A stretch of DNA of 64,000 bases, from positions 124,001 to 188,000 of the forward strand of contig DBTY01000004.1 of the NCBI GenBank assembly GCA_002307295.1, given 5' to 3'. How positions within the stretch are numbered: position 1 is the stretch's first letter; each line of letters opens with the position of its first letter. The translations under genes were made by a program, and so were the position numbers. This DNA is from Ignavibacteriales bacterium UBA1304 (GTDB lineage Bacteria > Bacteroidota > Ignavibacteria > Ignavibacteriales > Ignavibacteriaceae). Shown here piece after piece: positions 8,817 through 17,448 of this stretch. The notes under the pieces were generated by a model that was given only the letters and a program-made list of their open reading frames with translations, was not told where the DNA came from and did no database searches.

Positions 8817-8966
8817 ATGTTGTACACATTAGCTATTATATTAGTTGTCCTATGGTTGCTTGGGCTTATCACTTCTTATACAATGGGCGGAGTAATTCAC
8901 ATTCTGTTAGTAATTGCAATTGTAATGATATTAGTTAGAATTATAAGCGGGCGCCGCGCGCTTTAA
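8817..8966 (+). CDS. lmo0937-family small membrane protein, 49 residues
   Basis: The frame starts MLYTLAIILVVLWLLGLITS, contains GGVIHILLVIAIVMIL and ends RRAL. This is the typical lmo0937-family layout, with two hydrophobic segments around a Gly-Gly-His loop. Such peptides are common in stress gene clusters next to CsbD-like and AI-2E genes, as here. The function is unknown. It is short enough to be missed by automatic calling. Confidence 0.88.
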   Translation: MLYTLAIILVVLWLLGLITSYTMGGVIHILLVIAIVMILVRIISGRRAL

Positions 8967-8974
8967 ACGCGGCG
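8952..8974 (+). terminator. GC-rich hairpin over the lmo0937-type stop codon
   Basis: CGCCGCG (8952-8958) pairs with CGCGGCG (8968-8974), and the loop contains the stop codon. It is much more GC-rich than its surroundings. No T-run follows at once, so it may be an attenuating or stabilising structure. Confidence 0.35.
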
Positions 8975-9071
8975 ACAAAGACAATCGTCGTTTGGTTTGT
9001 AATATTTATTATAGCAGACGCTTAAATAATTTCAGATTACAAGTTAATAATATTATAAATATGGAATTTCT

Positions 9072-10145
9072 ATGATTACAAAAAATAATACTTATCCTGG
9101 GATGCGCATACTTGTTAGCGCCGCGGCATTAGTAATAATAATGGCCGGAATTAATTTATCGCAATCGGTCGTGGCGCTTATGCTTGTAGCTATCTTCCTT
9201 GCTATACTTGGCGCTGCGCCATTGCTTTGGTTAAAAGAGAAACGCATTCCGTCCGGACTTGCAGTATTGATTGTAATGCTCTGCATGATAATTATTTTAA
9301 TCCTGATTGGCGCACAAATAGCCGCCTCTGTCAGCAGTTTTTCTGATGAGCTGCCTACATTGCAGCTGCGCATCAGAGATCAGTTAATGGGGTTTAGCGC
9401 GCTGTTAAAAAGCAAAGGCGTTATAGTTACTGATAAAGTATTTTTTCAGTATGTAAATCCTGATGCTGTGATGAAACTTACGGCTGGTTTATTATCTGGA
9501 CTAAGCTCTGCTCTTTCGGATATTGTTCTGATTCTTCTTACAGTAACTTTTATTTTGCTTGAAGTATCAAGCTTCCCAATAAAGCTACGCGCAATTCTTG
9601 GCGATCCCAAACAAGTATTCCCGCAATTTACTAAGTTTGTCGTAGATATGCGCCGTTACATGGTAATTAAAACTATCATAAATTTTGCAGCGGGCGTTTT
9701 GATTGCAATATGGATGAGCATACTGGGCGTGCAGTTTCCTGTTCTGTGGGGTTTTCTTGCATTCCTGCTTCACTTTATTCCGAACATAGGTTCTATAATA
9801 GCGGTTATCCCGGCGGCCTTATTGGCGTTTGTTCAATTTGGTTTACGCGGAGCTCTGCTTGTGGCGGCTGGAAATATTGTAATTGGATTTGTTATTGGCA
9901 ACGTTGTAGAGCCGCGTATCATGGGCAGAAAGCTTGGGCTCTCTACATTAGTCACATTTCTTTCTATGATATTCTGGGGCAGCCTGCTTGGGTTAGTAGG
10001 CGCAATTTTATGTATACCGCTTACTATGACGATAAAGTTTGCTTTTGAAAGTAATGAAAGCGCGCGCTGGATTTCAGTTATTCTTGGATCGGAAAAGCCT
10101 AATATTGTTCCCGCGCAAGAACAAAAAGAAAATACAGAAGCGTAA
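9072..10145 (+). CDS. AI-2E family transporter
   Basis: This 357-residue inner-membrane protein has about seven or eight hydrophobic segments. The family C-terminal pattern is present: FLLHFIPNIGSIIAVIPA, then GNVVEPRIMGRKLGLSTLVT and GAILCIPLTMTIKFAFE. Members include putative autoinducer-2 exporters and Na+/H+ antiporters, so the substrate cannot be assigned. It is 105 bases downstream of the lmo0937-type gene and likely in the same transcript. Confidence 0.9.
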   Translation: MITKNNTYPGMRILVSAAALVIIMAGINLSQSVVALMLVAIFLAILGAAPLLWLKEKRIPSGLAVLIVMLCMIIILILIGAQIAASVSSFSDELPTLQLRIRDQLMGFSALLKSKGVIVTDKVFFQYVNPDAVMKLTAGLLSGLSSALSDIVLILLTVTFILLEVSSFPIKLRAILGDPKQVFPQFTKFVVDMRRYMVIKTIINFAAGVLIAIWMSILGVQFPVLWGFLAFLLHFIPNIGSIIAVIPAALLAFVQFGLRGALLVAAGNIVIGFVIGNVVEPRIMGRKLGLSTLVTFLSMIFWGSLLGLVGAILCIPLTMTIKFAFESNESARWISVILGSEKPNIVPAQEQKENTEA

Positions 10146-10199
10146 AATACTATATCGTCATATTCAAATCTGCTTAGCAACTACTCCCCCCTAAAGATG

Positions 10200-10253
10200 T
10201 AGTTCCTTTTTCATCCCTTTGTCCGATTGAACGGCTGTTGTTTTCTATATAAT
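10200..10253 (+). promoter_or_regulatory. Conserved stress-cluster promoter, copy 3
   Basis: The core TTCCTTTTTCATCCCTTTG is followed by TCCGATTG, with -35-like TTGAAC at 10227-10232. The best -10, TATAAT (10248-10253), is 15 bases away; TAATAT (10250-10255) would restore the 17-base spacing of the other copies. It lies 54 bases before the CsbD-like gene at 10308. Confidence 0.72.
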
Positions 10254-10307
10254 ATATACTAGCGATTGAAGAAGATTTACAAACTAAAATCCAAAAGGAA
10301 TTACAAA

Positions 10308-10493
10308 ATGAATACGCGCACGATAAAAGGGAACTGGATAGAGATTGCCGGTAAACTTAAACAAAAATACGCCAATCTTACAGACGACGATTTGCTCTTT
10401 ATTGAAGGCAAAGAAGAAGAGCTATATGGAAGACTACAAAAAAAGCTTGGAAAAACAAACGAACAAATTCGCGATCTTATTGCAAAACTGTAA
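10308..10493 (+). CDS. CsbD-family small stress protein
   Basis: The 61-residue protein has the CsbD-like plan: KGNWIEIAGKLKQKYANLTD, then DLLFIEGKEEELYGRLQKKL, then GKTNEQIRDLI. CsbD proteins are general-stress proteins with no settled molecular role. I chose the ATG at 10308, downstream of an AAAGGA-like site, over an upstream in-frame start that adds 14 basic residues. Conserved promoter copy 3 supports stress regulation. A paralogue is at 13803. Confidence 0.85.
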   Translation: MNTRTIKGNWIEIAGKLKQKYANLTDDDLLFIEGKEEELYGRLQKKLGKTNEQIRDLIAKL

Positions 10494-10638
10494 TAGTTTA
10501 TATGTTCCTTCTTGCTTGATTAATATACCCGGCCGTTTCTTACAACTTTCAGTACTTCTGTAAATTGTTTATAAGATCTACGCCGCACATAAGTTTAATA
10601 GTAAAAAATATTTCACAATAAAAAAAAGGAATAACACA

Positions 10639-11136
10639 ATGATAAAATATTATTTATCCGGTATGGTAGTATGCATGCTGTTAACTATTGCGCAGCCTGT
10701 TGCAGCGCAGGATCGCGGAGTTGGGGTTGGGTTTATTATTGGAGAGCCGACCGGATTAAGCTTAAAAATATGGACGTCAAGAGAAAACGCTTTGGATTTC
10801 GGTCTTGGCGTTGGAGTCGGCGGCGACCGCATTTCATACGAAGGCAATTACAATGACGGCAGCAGAGTTCATTTCCATATGGATTATCTCTGGCATTCAT
10901 TCAATGCAATCAGATCGACAGAAAAATTTCCACTCTATTACGGAATTGGCGCAAGGTTTAACAGCGGCGGAAATTATGACGCCTCATTTGGCATAAGAGG
11001 AGTATTTGGGTTGGCATGGTATCCGCGTTCAACGCCGTTAGATATTTTTGTTGAATTAGTCCCAGTGCTGCAAATTACTCCTTCTACTGGATTTGGAATT
11101 GACGCTGGCTTTGGAATGAGATTTTTCTTTAACTAA
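10639..11136 (+). CDS. Outer-membrane beta-barrel-like secreted protein
   Basis: This 165-residue protein has a signal peptide (about 1-23, ending AAAQD-like at VAAQD). Alternating Gly/aromatic strands follow: GVGVGFIIGEPTGLSLKIW, DFGLGVGVGGD, FPLYYGIGARF and FGMRFFFN, with a terminal aromatic typical of outer-membrane barrels. It resembles small eight-stranded barrel proteins of the BAPKO_0422/DUF3996 type. It is 40 bases upstream of the OmpA-like gene and probably co-transcribed. AAGGA lies 9 bases before the start. Confidence 0.7.
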   Translation: MIKYYLSGMVVCMLLTIAQPVAAQDRGVGVGFIIGEPTGLSLKIWTSRENALDFGLGVGVGGDRISYEGNYNDGSRVHFHMDYLWHSFNAIRSTEKFPLYYGIGARFNSGGNYDASFGIRGVFGLAWYPRSTPLDIFVELVPVLQITPSTGFGIDAGFGMRFFFN

Positions 11137-11176
11137 AGATTAAATGTTTTTTGTTCATAATATAAAGGAAACTAAA

Positions 11177-12676
11177 ATGAGACTATTTACATTAATTGCG
11201 CTGGCGCTTTTTGGCTTTGCCCAATTTAATATGGCCCAGGACGCTGTTCAGACGCCGAAGCTAAACGCAATGTCCAACGTAATTGGCATTACCGCAGAAG
11301 GCGGCGCAACTTTAGGGCTTACCGATTATACCACTAATAAAATTAACTATACCGGCAAAGCTTCGTTAGAATATTACTTCCCTTCTACTGGAAGCGGCAA
11401 CTTTGGACTTAGAGCTTTTGGCCAGACGGGATTTATATCAGGAAAAGTTCCGCCTCCGCTTTCTGGAAATCCTACAAACGAATTATCATCAAAGATTGAC
11501 CTTTATGGCGGCGGCGCATTTTTTGTTCTTTCGCTTGGCGATGCAGTTTATCCATGGGTTGGCGTAGGAGTTTCTAACCTTATGTTCTACCCAAAAGACG
11601 GCAATGGCAATAAGCTGCCAAATTATCAGGCTGCGAATTATCATACTTATATGTTAGCTTATAATGGCGATATTGGCGTAAAAGTTATGCTCGCGCAAAA
11701 AATAAGTTTTAACGCGGCAGGCGGAATTCTTGTTGCAAGTAAAGATTATTTGGATGATATAAAATCTGGTCCGCATAACGATTTGGCGTTATCGCTCACA
11801 GCAGGCCTTTCATATTATTTTGGCAGAGATAAAGATTCAGACGGCGATGGCGTGCCTGATTCTAAAGACGCATGCCCAAACACTCCAGCCGGAGTTAAAG
11901 TAGATGAGTTTGGCTGCCCGCTTGATTCAGACGGAGACGGAGTTCCAGATTACCTTGATAAATGCCCTGATACTCCAACAGGCGTTAAGGTAGACGCAAA
12001 TGGCTGCCCGCTTGATTCAGATGGCGACGGCGTTCCTGATTATCTTGATAAATGTTCTAACACTCCTGCCGGAGTTAAAGTAGACGCTTCAGGTTGCCCG
12101 CTTGATTCAGACGGCGACGGAGTACCCGATTTCCTTGATAAATGCCCTAATACTCCTGCCGGAGTTAAAGTAGACGCAAATGGCTGCCCGCTTGATTCAG
12201 ACGGCGACGGAGTTCCAGATTATCTCGATAAATGCCCGAACACTCCTGCTGGAGTTCAGGTTGATTCTGAGGGATGCCCAATAAAAAAAGAGACAATAAT
12301 TATTCAATTGCCTGGCGAAATAAAATCTGTTGTTCTTAACGGCGACGCCAATTTCGAATTCAATAAATCAAAGCTATTGCCTAACGCTTATACTGTTCTT
12401 GATAGTCTTGTAAGCACCATGAAAGCGCATAGCGACTACAGATGGGAAGTTGACGGATATACTGACGCAGTCGGTTCGGTAAAAGCGAATATAAAATTAT
12501 CTAAACAACGGGCTCAATCAGTAGTAGATTATCTTGTAAGCAAAGGGATTGAAAGCAACAAACTAAAAATAGTAGGTTACGGCAAAGATAATCCAATTGC
12601 GACAAACAAAACGCTTGAAGGAAGATCTATGAACAGAAGAGTTGAAATAAAAATTCTTACAAACGAAAACAAATAG
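11177..12676 (+). CDS. OmpA-family protein with five TSP3 repeats
   Basis: The 499-residue protein starts at 11177, where AAAGGA precedes an ATG that opens a signal peptide (MRLFTLIALALFGFAQFNMA). Residues of about 25-215 look like a beta-barrel. Five near-identical calcium-binding thrombospondin type 3 repeats of about 30 residues follow, each with DSDGDGVPD and a Cys pair (KCPNTPAGVKVD). The C-terminal OmpA domain (from about 380) contains FEFNKSKLLP and NIKLSKQRAQSVVDYLVSKG. It would anchor the outer membrane to peptidoglycan. The Asp-rich linker suggests a calcium-stiffened spacer. Confidence 0.93.
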   Translation: MRLFTLIALALFGFAQFNMAQDAVQTPKLNAMSNVIGITAEGGATLGLTDYTTNKINYTGKASLEYYFPSTGSGNFGLRAFGQTGFISGKVPPPLSGNPTNELSSKIDLYGGGAFFVLSLGDAVYPWVGVGVSNLMFYPKDGNGNKLPNYQAANYHTYMLAYNGDIGVKVMLAQKISFNAAGGILVASKDYLDDIKSGPHNDLALSLTAGLSYYFGRDKDSDGDGVPDSKDACPNTPAGVKVDEFGCPLDSDGDGVPDYLDKCPDTPTGVKVDANGCPLDSDGDGVPDYLDKCSNTPAGVKVDASGCPLDSDGDGVPDFLDKCPNTPAGVKVDANGCPLDSDGDGVPDYLDKCPNTPAGVQVDSEGCPIKKETIIIQLPGEIKSVVLNGDANFEFNKSKLLPNAYTVLDSLVSTMKAHSDYRWEVDGYTDAVGSVKANIKLSKQRAQSVVDYLVSKGIESNKLKIVGYGKDNPIATNKTLEGRSMNRRVEIKILTNENK

Positions 12677-12992
12677 TCTTTCTAAAGTAATAAGAACTAT
12701 TAAAAGAAGCGGCGTTGTCAAATGCCGCTTCTTTAATTTACGCTTACATTAATGATTTTTCCGGTAGCGTTGTTATTTGATGTAATATGACTGTTATATG
12801 CAAATTAGCCTTCGGGCTGTTATTCCGTCATCTAACAAAGCAAAAATATAGTCATAAACCAGTAAACGACAACGCTATCCCTGTATTAAAAAAACAAAAA
12901 AAATCTGTTTATTAGCGCCAGAGATTTTATCTTTGGAATTGCAATTAATTGAAGCAATTTTTTTAATAATATTTGAAGTAAAAAGTTAATAC
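12677..12992. other. Gap between ompA-like and lysE-like genes
   Basis: These 316 bases hold a terminator hairpin at the left, a small AGCC-TTCG-GGCT hairpin near 12806-12818, and AT-rich leader DNA before the LysE gene. I see no open frame of coding character. Confidence 0.6.
12702..12736 (+). terminator. Rho-independent terminator after the OmpA gene
   Basis: AAGAAGCGGC pairs perfectly with GCCGCTTCTT around the loop GTTGTCAAAT, with A-rich and T-rich flanks. It ends the transcript of the beta-barrel and OmpA genes. Confidence 0.85.
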
Positions 12993-13604
12993 ATGGCAAT
13001 AACTCTTTTAATTAAGGGAATCATAATCGGGTTTGCAATGGCCGTCCCTATCGGCCCGATGGGAATAATGTGCATACGTAAAACATTGACAGAGGGACGC
13101 TGGCCTGGATTGGTGATAGGTCTTGGAGCGGCTACTGCCGATATGTTCTATGGCAGCGTGGCGGCTTTTGGGCTTACAATTATTTCAGATACGCTTATCA
13201 GTCATAAATTCTGGATTCGCTTAATAGGCGGCGTGTTCCTTATTGCTTATGGAATAAAAACATACAAAGCCAAAGCTGTTAATCCCAAAGTCCACAAACC
13301 AAGTCATGGGTTAATAGGATCATATTTCTATTCTGTTTTTCTTACGCTCACAAATCCCTTAACCATATTCTCGTTTCTTGCTGTGTTTGCCGCATTCGGT
13401 TTAGGCTCCGGACTAAATTATTTCTCCGCGTCTGCTCTTGTTATTGGCGTTTTAGTCGGTTCATTCCTTTGGTTTTTCTCGCTTAGTTCGGTAGTAATAC
13501 TTTTTAGGAATAAGTTAGACATGGTAGGGCTGCAATGGGTAAACAGAATAGCCGGGTTGCTTATTATTATATGCGGCGTCGCCGCTATTGTAAGCATAAT
13601 TTAG
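12993..13604 (+). CDS. LysE-family amino-acid exporter
   Basis: This 203-residue membrane protein has about six hydrophobic segments. The LysE/RhtB N-terminal signature is present: GFAMAVPIGPMGIMCIRKTL, and later LTLTNPLTIFSFLAVFAAFG. Family members export basic or neutral amino acids, but the substrate is not predictable. It is isolated on the + strand behind a terminator, so it probably has its own promoter. Confidence 0.9.
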   Translation: MAITLLIKGIIIGFAMAVPIGPMGIMCIRKTLTEGRWPGLVIGLGAATADMFYGSVAAFGLTIISDTLISHKFWIRLIGGVFLIAYGIKTYKAKAVNPKVHKPSHGLIGSYFYSVFLTLTNPLTIFSFLAVFAAFGLGSGLNYFSASALVIGVLVGSFLWFFSLSSVVILFRNKLDMVGLQWVNRIAGLLIIICGVAAIVSII

Positions 13605-13683
13605 CCTGATTATACTTTTATTTTTATGACTCCAAAACTGCGTGTTTTCATTATGTCCTTTTTATAGACTCATCCAAAAGACT

Positions 13684-13739
13684 TAGTTCCTTTTTCATCC
13701 GTTTGCCCGATTGTACCATTCTATATTACTCCATATAAT
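13684..13739 (+). promoter_or_regulatory. Conserved stress-cluster promoter, copy 4
   Basis: The core TTCCTTTTTCATCCGTTTG continues as CCCGATTGT. The -35-like TTGTAC (13711-13716), a 17-base spacer and a perfect TATAAT (13734-13739) follow. It lies 63 bases upstream of the second CsbD-like gene. The canonical -10 shows that the conserved block sits upstream of a housekeeping-type promoter. Confidence 0.77.
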
Positions 13740-13802
13740 ATAAAAGCATTAAAAATTCTTTTATTCGGAATATTTATTATAATAATTATAAAGGAGCTCT
13801 AA

Positions 13803-13988
13803 ATGAATGCATTTAAAATTAAAGTTAAATGGGAGAAAATAGCCGCCAAGTTTAAGCAAAAGCCTTTAAGCTCCGAAGACGAAGACTCTTTATTCTATAA
13901 TGCTAATGAAGAAGAGCTTTGGGAAAAAAGAGATAAGAAGCTTGCTAAAACAAAAGAAGAGCTTCATAAAATGATTACTAAATCATAA
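13803..13988 (+). CDS. CsbD-like small stress protein, second copy
   Basis: The 61-residue protein parallels the one at 10308 in length and plan: FKIKVKWEKIAAKFKQK, then SEDEDSLFYNANEEELWEK, then KLAKTKEELHKMI. Sequence identity is low, so this is an old duplicate or a divergent CsbD-like family. AAGGAG lies 6 bases before the ATG. Conserved promoter copy 4 is directly upstream. Confidence 0.75.
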   Translation: MNAFKIKVKWEKIAAKFKQKPLSSEDEDSLFYNANEEELWEKRDKKLAKTKEELHKMITKS

Positions 13989-14079
13989 AAACCGGCTTCC
14001 AATATTTTATAAGACGTAATAATATATAATAACGTTACAACTAAATGATTTTTTTATTTATAAATCTACAAAGGGCATT

Positions 14080-14520
14080 ATGAAAAACAAATATACATTC
14101 TTAACAGCTATAGCATTTAGCGCTTTAATTTTACTTACCGGGTGCAATAACAATCGCGAGAAAAAAGTAGAAGACGCTAAAGATAATGTTAAACAGGCAA
14201 ATGAAGAATTAAAAGCCGCGCAGACCGAATATGATAATGAATGGCAAATATTCAAAGACGACGCAGAACTAAAAATAAGCTCCAATGAAAAAAATATTGA
14301 AATACTAAAAGAGAAGATTGATAAATCAAACAAAAAATTTAAAACTAAATATGAGAAAAAAGTGTCGGAGCTTGAACAAAAAAATATTGAGCTAAAGAAA
14401 AAAATTAGCGAATACAAATACGATGGGAAAGATAAATGGGAAGATTTCAAAAAAGGCTTTAGTAAAGATATCTCAATTATAGATAAGGCCGTTAAAGATA
14501 TCTTAGCAAAAAAAGATTAA
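14080..14520 (+). CDS. Coiled-coil lipoprotein
   Basis: This 146-residue protein has a lipoprotein signal with lipobox LLTGC (Cys at about residue 22). The mature part is a continuous charged helix (VEDAKDNVKQANEELKAAQ and so on), very likely a coiled coil from about 28 to 105. A short WEDFKKGFSKDI segment follows. It resembles small periplasmic stress lipoproteins of Bacteroidota. The function is unknown. It lies downstream of the second CsbD-like gene. Confidence 0.75.
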   Translation: MKNKYTFLTAIAFSALILLTGCNNNREKKVEDAKDNVKQANEELKAAQTEYDNEWQIFKDDAELKISSNEKNIEILKEKIDKSNKKFKTKYEKKVSELEQKNIELKKKISEYKYDGKDKWEDFKKGFSKDISIIDKAVKDILAKKD

Positions 14521-14725
14521 CCAATTAGCATTATCAGGATATCATAAATTTTAATATGCGTTAATTCGCTCAAAAATAACAAATTTATTTAACTGGGAAA
14601 ACTATTGATAAGGACTATGTTATTTCGAGATCCGGAAGACCCGAAGTAATGCAATATAACTCCATTATCGAAAGTTTTTCCAGATTATTTTTTAATAAAC
14701 TACAAAACTATTCTTAAGATATAGA

Positions 14726-15940
14726 ATGACAGCGTTAAAGTTTAGATTACCATTTCAAATTATTTTCTGTATTTTATGCATATGCGCAACGCAGGCACAG
14801 CAGAGATCGTCTACGCTTACGCAATCGTCAATTGAAGATGGGATAGTAATTTTAACAGTTGATAAACCTGTTTATCTTCCGAATGATACAGTAAATATTA
14901 AAGTCCAGTTAAGCGATAGCTCAACTCAAATTTCCGCTATTCCAATATTAATTATAGATGGAGTAATTCTAAAATCTATCGCCGGCAATATATACAGCGT
15001 TATCATCCCAAAGACCTGCAATCCGGGGCAATACAAGGTTAGAATAAAAATTGTTCACGCTCAGGGTAAAAGTTTTGTCTATACTACCGATTGCGCCGTT
15101 AATGTTGAGGAACGCCAAAATATTGAGCTGATAAGCTCTTATGTGCGCATTGAACCAGACGGCGGCAGCCAGGAGATGCAGACGCCTGTAGCGCTTGAGC
15201 GTTATAAAATTCGCAATCTGCGCGTTATGTTCCAACGCGATAAAATTGGGGAGAACATGGGGCCGCAGTTTATAAAAATAGTAACCACGGTAATATCAAG
15301 AGATGGCATTACGGCGCAAACGTATGAACGACGAGTGCTAACCTTTAGGCAAGAAAAAGATCCAAACCGGGATGGAGCCATGCTAGTCCAATATCGCAAC
15401 GCTTACGGCCCATACGCTGCAATTAAAGCCGAAGAATTTGAGCAAGTGCAGATAAACGTAGACACTCTGCCCGATTGGGCTATTGTTAAGATAACTATTG
15501 CCCCGGATTACGCAATTAAAATTGGCGGTTACGACCGGAATAATACTTATCCCCGGTATTTTCGAATTAGAGGTCCCAAAATTGAAATAGGCATTTCGCT
15601 CGGCATACCTAAAGTATTGTTCGACACACAGGCTAAAGATACTATAACCTATGGCAACTATAGCGCTATGATACGGTTTTATTATGTAAGCGAAACTACA
15701 GGCAACCGCTTCCCTGTTAATCTTGGGGTCGGAACGTTTGGAGTTAATTCTCCTATTGACGTTAACAAAGGGAAAGGAGGATTTGCTTTATCTGCTTTTC
15801 TTGACGTGGCAGAAGTTACGCGGCTGCGAGGTATAACTCTATTAAAAAAAATCTACGCTGGATTAGAAATAACTCCATTTTTCCCAATAGAAAAAAAAGC
15901 GCGCTTTTTAATAAATGCTCAGGTAGGCTTTGCTCTTTAA
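14726..15940 (+). CDS. Secreted protein with Ig-like N-terminal region, function unknown
   Basis: The 404-residue protein has a signal peptide (about 1-24, ending TQAQQ). Residues of about 40-130 look like an immunoglobulin or macroglobulin-type beta-sandwich (VDKPVYLPNDTVNIKVQLSD). The rest is beta-rich and ends ARFLINAQVGFAL, like a barrel or a strand-rich C-terminus. I do not recognise the family. It ends at a strong terminator shared with the convergent phosphoesterase gene. Confidence 0.6.
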   Translation: MTALKFRLPFQIIFCILCICATQAQQRSSTLTQSSIEDGIVILTVDKPVYLPNDTVNIKVQLSDSSTQISAIPILIIDGVILKSIAGNIYSVIIPKTCNPGQYKVRIKIVHAQGKSFVYTTDCAVNVEERQNIELISSYVRIEPDGGSQEMQTPVALERYKIRNLRVMFQRDKIGENMGPQFIKIVTTVISRDGITAQTYERRVLTFRQEKDPNRDGAMLVQYRNAYGPYAAIKAEEFEQVQINVDTLPDWAIVKITIAPDYAIKIGGYDRNNTYPRYFRIRGPKIEIGISLGIPKVLFDTQAKDTITYGNYSAMIRFYYVSETTGNRFPVNLGVGTFGVNSPIDVNKGKGGFALSAFLDVAEVTRLRGITLLKKIYAGLEITPFFPIEKKARFLINAQVGFAL

Positions 15941-16031
15941 TTTCTGCGTTGACGCGGAATAAAATTCATTTCAATTTATACTCCCAAAAATCTTCCTACT
16001 ATATTTATTAGTTCTGATGATTTAAAATCAT

Positions 16032-16080
16032 AAAAGCTTTAAGACCCGCTTAACAAGCCGCCATTAAAGCTTTTATTTTT
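16032..16080 (+). terminator. Terminator between convergent genes
   Basis: AAAAGCTTTAA (16032-16042) pairs with TTAAAGCTTTT (16064-16074), followed by ATTTTT. The A-rich left flank would let it work on the minus strand as well. Confidence 0.75.
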
Positions 16081-16116
16081 CGGAATTCTGAGATCATCCG
16101 CTGCGCTAAATGAGCG

Positions 16117-17142
16117 CTATTTTTTATTAAATGTATCCGGGTAAGTAACCGAGTATTTTACCGCGTCTTTTGTAGTATGAATCCAGGCGTCAAATTTTCT
16201 TTCGCCTTCATATAGAACTATAACTCTTCCGCCTTTATCTAATTTACCATACGAATCTTTTCCTGTTTTGCATCCGTATGCAAGAGCTATATTGTTCAAT
16301 GTGCCAATATAATTATTCTCATGGTCGTGTCCGCAAAATACAGCCATCACGTCTTTTGACTCTAAGAATGCGTTATACAAACCTGAATTTACTTTTGGCG
16401 AACAAATTGTTTCGTCTTTATCGCCAATAGTAGAAGCCTTCTTTTGCACTTCGGCATATTCCGGCAAAGGGATATGGAAGAACGATAAAGCCGGATACGG
16501 CTTGTTATTATTCTGTTCTGTATATTTCTTACTTTGAGTTCGGTACCACTGAATCTGATTAAATTTTATCCAGTCATAAACGCCAATTTCATCCTCGTCT
16601 TTTCCGCCGGTATAAGCGTTTGAATCAAAGCAGTACATAAGCGCTTCCGTCTTGTTTGATTTAGAGCCAAGAATTTCCAGCGTGTAGTTTCCTATTCCAT
16701 AAATATCCGAAGGTCCATGCGCGGAAAGATTTAGCGGCAAAGTAATTATGTAATCCATTAATTGTTTATTAGTATAACCCTGCTCGTGGTCATGGTTGCC
16801 AAAAACGGCGGCCCATGGAATTCCGGCGTCTACCATTGGTTTTGTCGCCATCTCCCAGCCAGCTTTATTATTTTCGGACGTCACAATATCGCCGGTTAAT
16901 ATTACAAAGTCTGGTTTTTCGCTTGCCAAAACTGAAATCATTGAGCTTATAACGCTATCGCTTTGCGGTTTATTTTCATAAACAAGATGAACGTCGGTAA
17001 ACTGAACAATTTTAAATTTACCATCATTAGAAAATTTTAGTATTGGTTTTTCTTGTGGGAAAAGAGAAGGACTGCTAAAAAATAAAAAGGACAATAGTAA
17101 TAAACTGCATATTTTTAAAGCTGCTTTTATATCTGAGCGCAT
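16117..17142 (-). CDS. Secreted metallophosphoesterase (purple-acid-phosphatase-like), copy 1
   Basis: The 341-residue protein has a signal peptide (about 1-29). Calcineurin-type metal motifs are complete: FTDVHLVY, LTGDIVTS, FGNHDHEQG, FHIPLPEY and CGHDHENNY. It would hydrolyse phosphate esters outside the cytoplasm. A closely similar protein of identical length is at 26210, with nearly the same C-terminal half. The upstream DNA contains TGTTAATATTTAAAT on its strand, identical to the copy 2 promoter region, which suggests shared control. Confidence 0.9.
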   Translation of the reverse strand: MRSDIKAALKICSLLLLSFLFFSSPSLFPQEKPILKFSNDGKFKIVQFTDVHLVYENKPQSDSVISSMISVLASEKPDFVILTGDIVTSENNKAGWEMATKPMVDAGIPWAAVFGNHDHEQGYTNKQLMDYIITLPLNLSAHGPSDIYGIGNYTLEILGSKSNKTEALMYCFDSNAYTGGKDEDEIGVYDWIKFNQIQWYRTQSKKYTEQNNNKPYPALSFFHIPLPEYAEVQKKASTIGDKDETICSPKVNSGLYNAFLESKDVMAVFCGHDHENNYIGTLNNIALAYGCKTGKDSYGKLDKGGRVIVLYEGERKFDAWIHTTKDAVKYSVTYPDTFNKK

Positions 17143-17448
17143 GTTTTCTCCGTTATATAGCCTGTGTTTTAGATTTTATAAGTATAAAAATATCACTTTA
17201 TTTCTTAGGTTCAAATACTGCTCTCCATTTAAATATTAACAAATTAATAACAGTAAATGTTTTTTTGACGTCGCTCATTTGCATAATTTTTATGCTACAA
17301 TATCGCCCATTAAAAACGACATGCTTCGCTATTGGACGGTCAGCTTAGACGTTTCCAACCAATTTTTTAGAAATAGAAAAAGGAAATCCTAATTTTTAAT
17401 AAACATTAATAATTTGACAAATTATATTGTAATTACAGGAGCATTATT
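17143..17448. other. Divergent promoter region, phosphoesterase copy 1 / unknown gene
   Basis: These 306 bases separate two divergent starts. On the minus strand at 17228-17252 lies a pair of 11-base-spaced half-sites (TGTTATTAATT then TGTTAATATTT), a candidate regulator site. The + strand gene has AGGAG before its TTG start. No coding frame was seen. Confidence 0.5.

Noticed and set aside
11820..12290. Repeat array as a CRISPR-like or minisatellite element
   Set aside because: The repeats are in frame and encode TSP3 calcium-binding motifs of the OmpA protein.
3718..13714. Reverse complement of the conserved block contains GGAAC, like an EcfG-type -35
   Set aside because: Reading in that direction leads to the antisense of upstream genes. 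Copies 1 and 2 do not keep GGAAC, and all four copies fit a + strand promoter.
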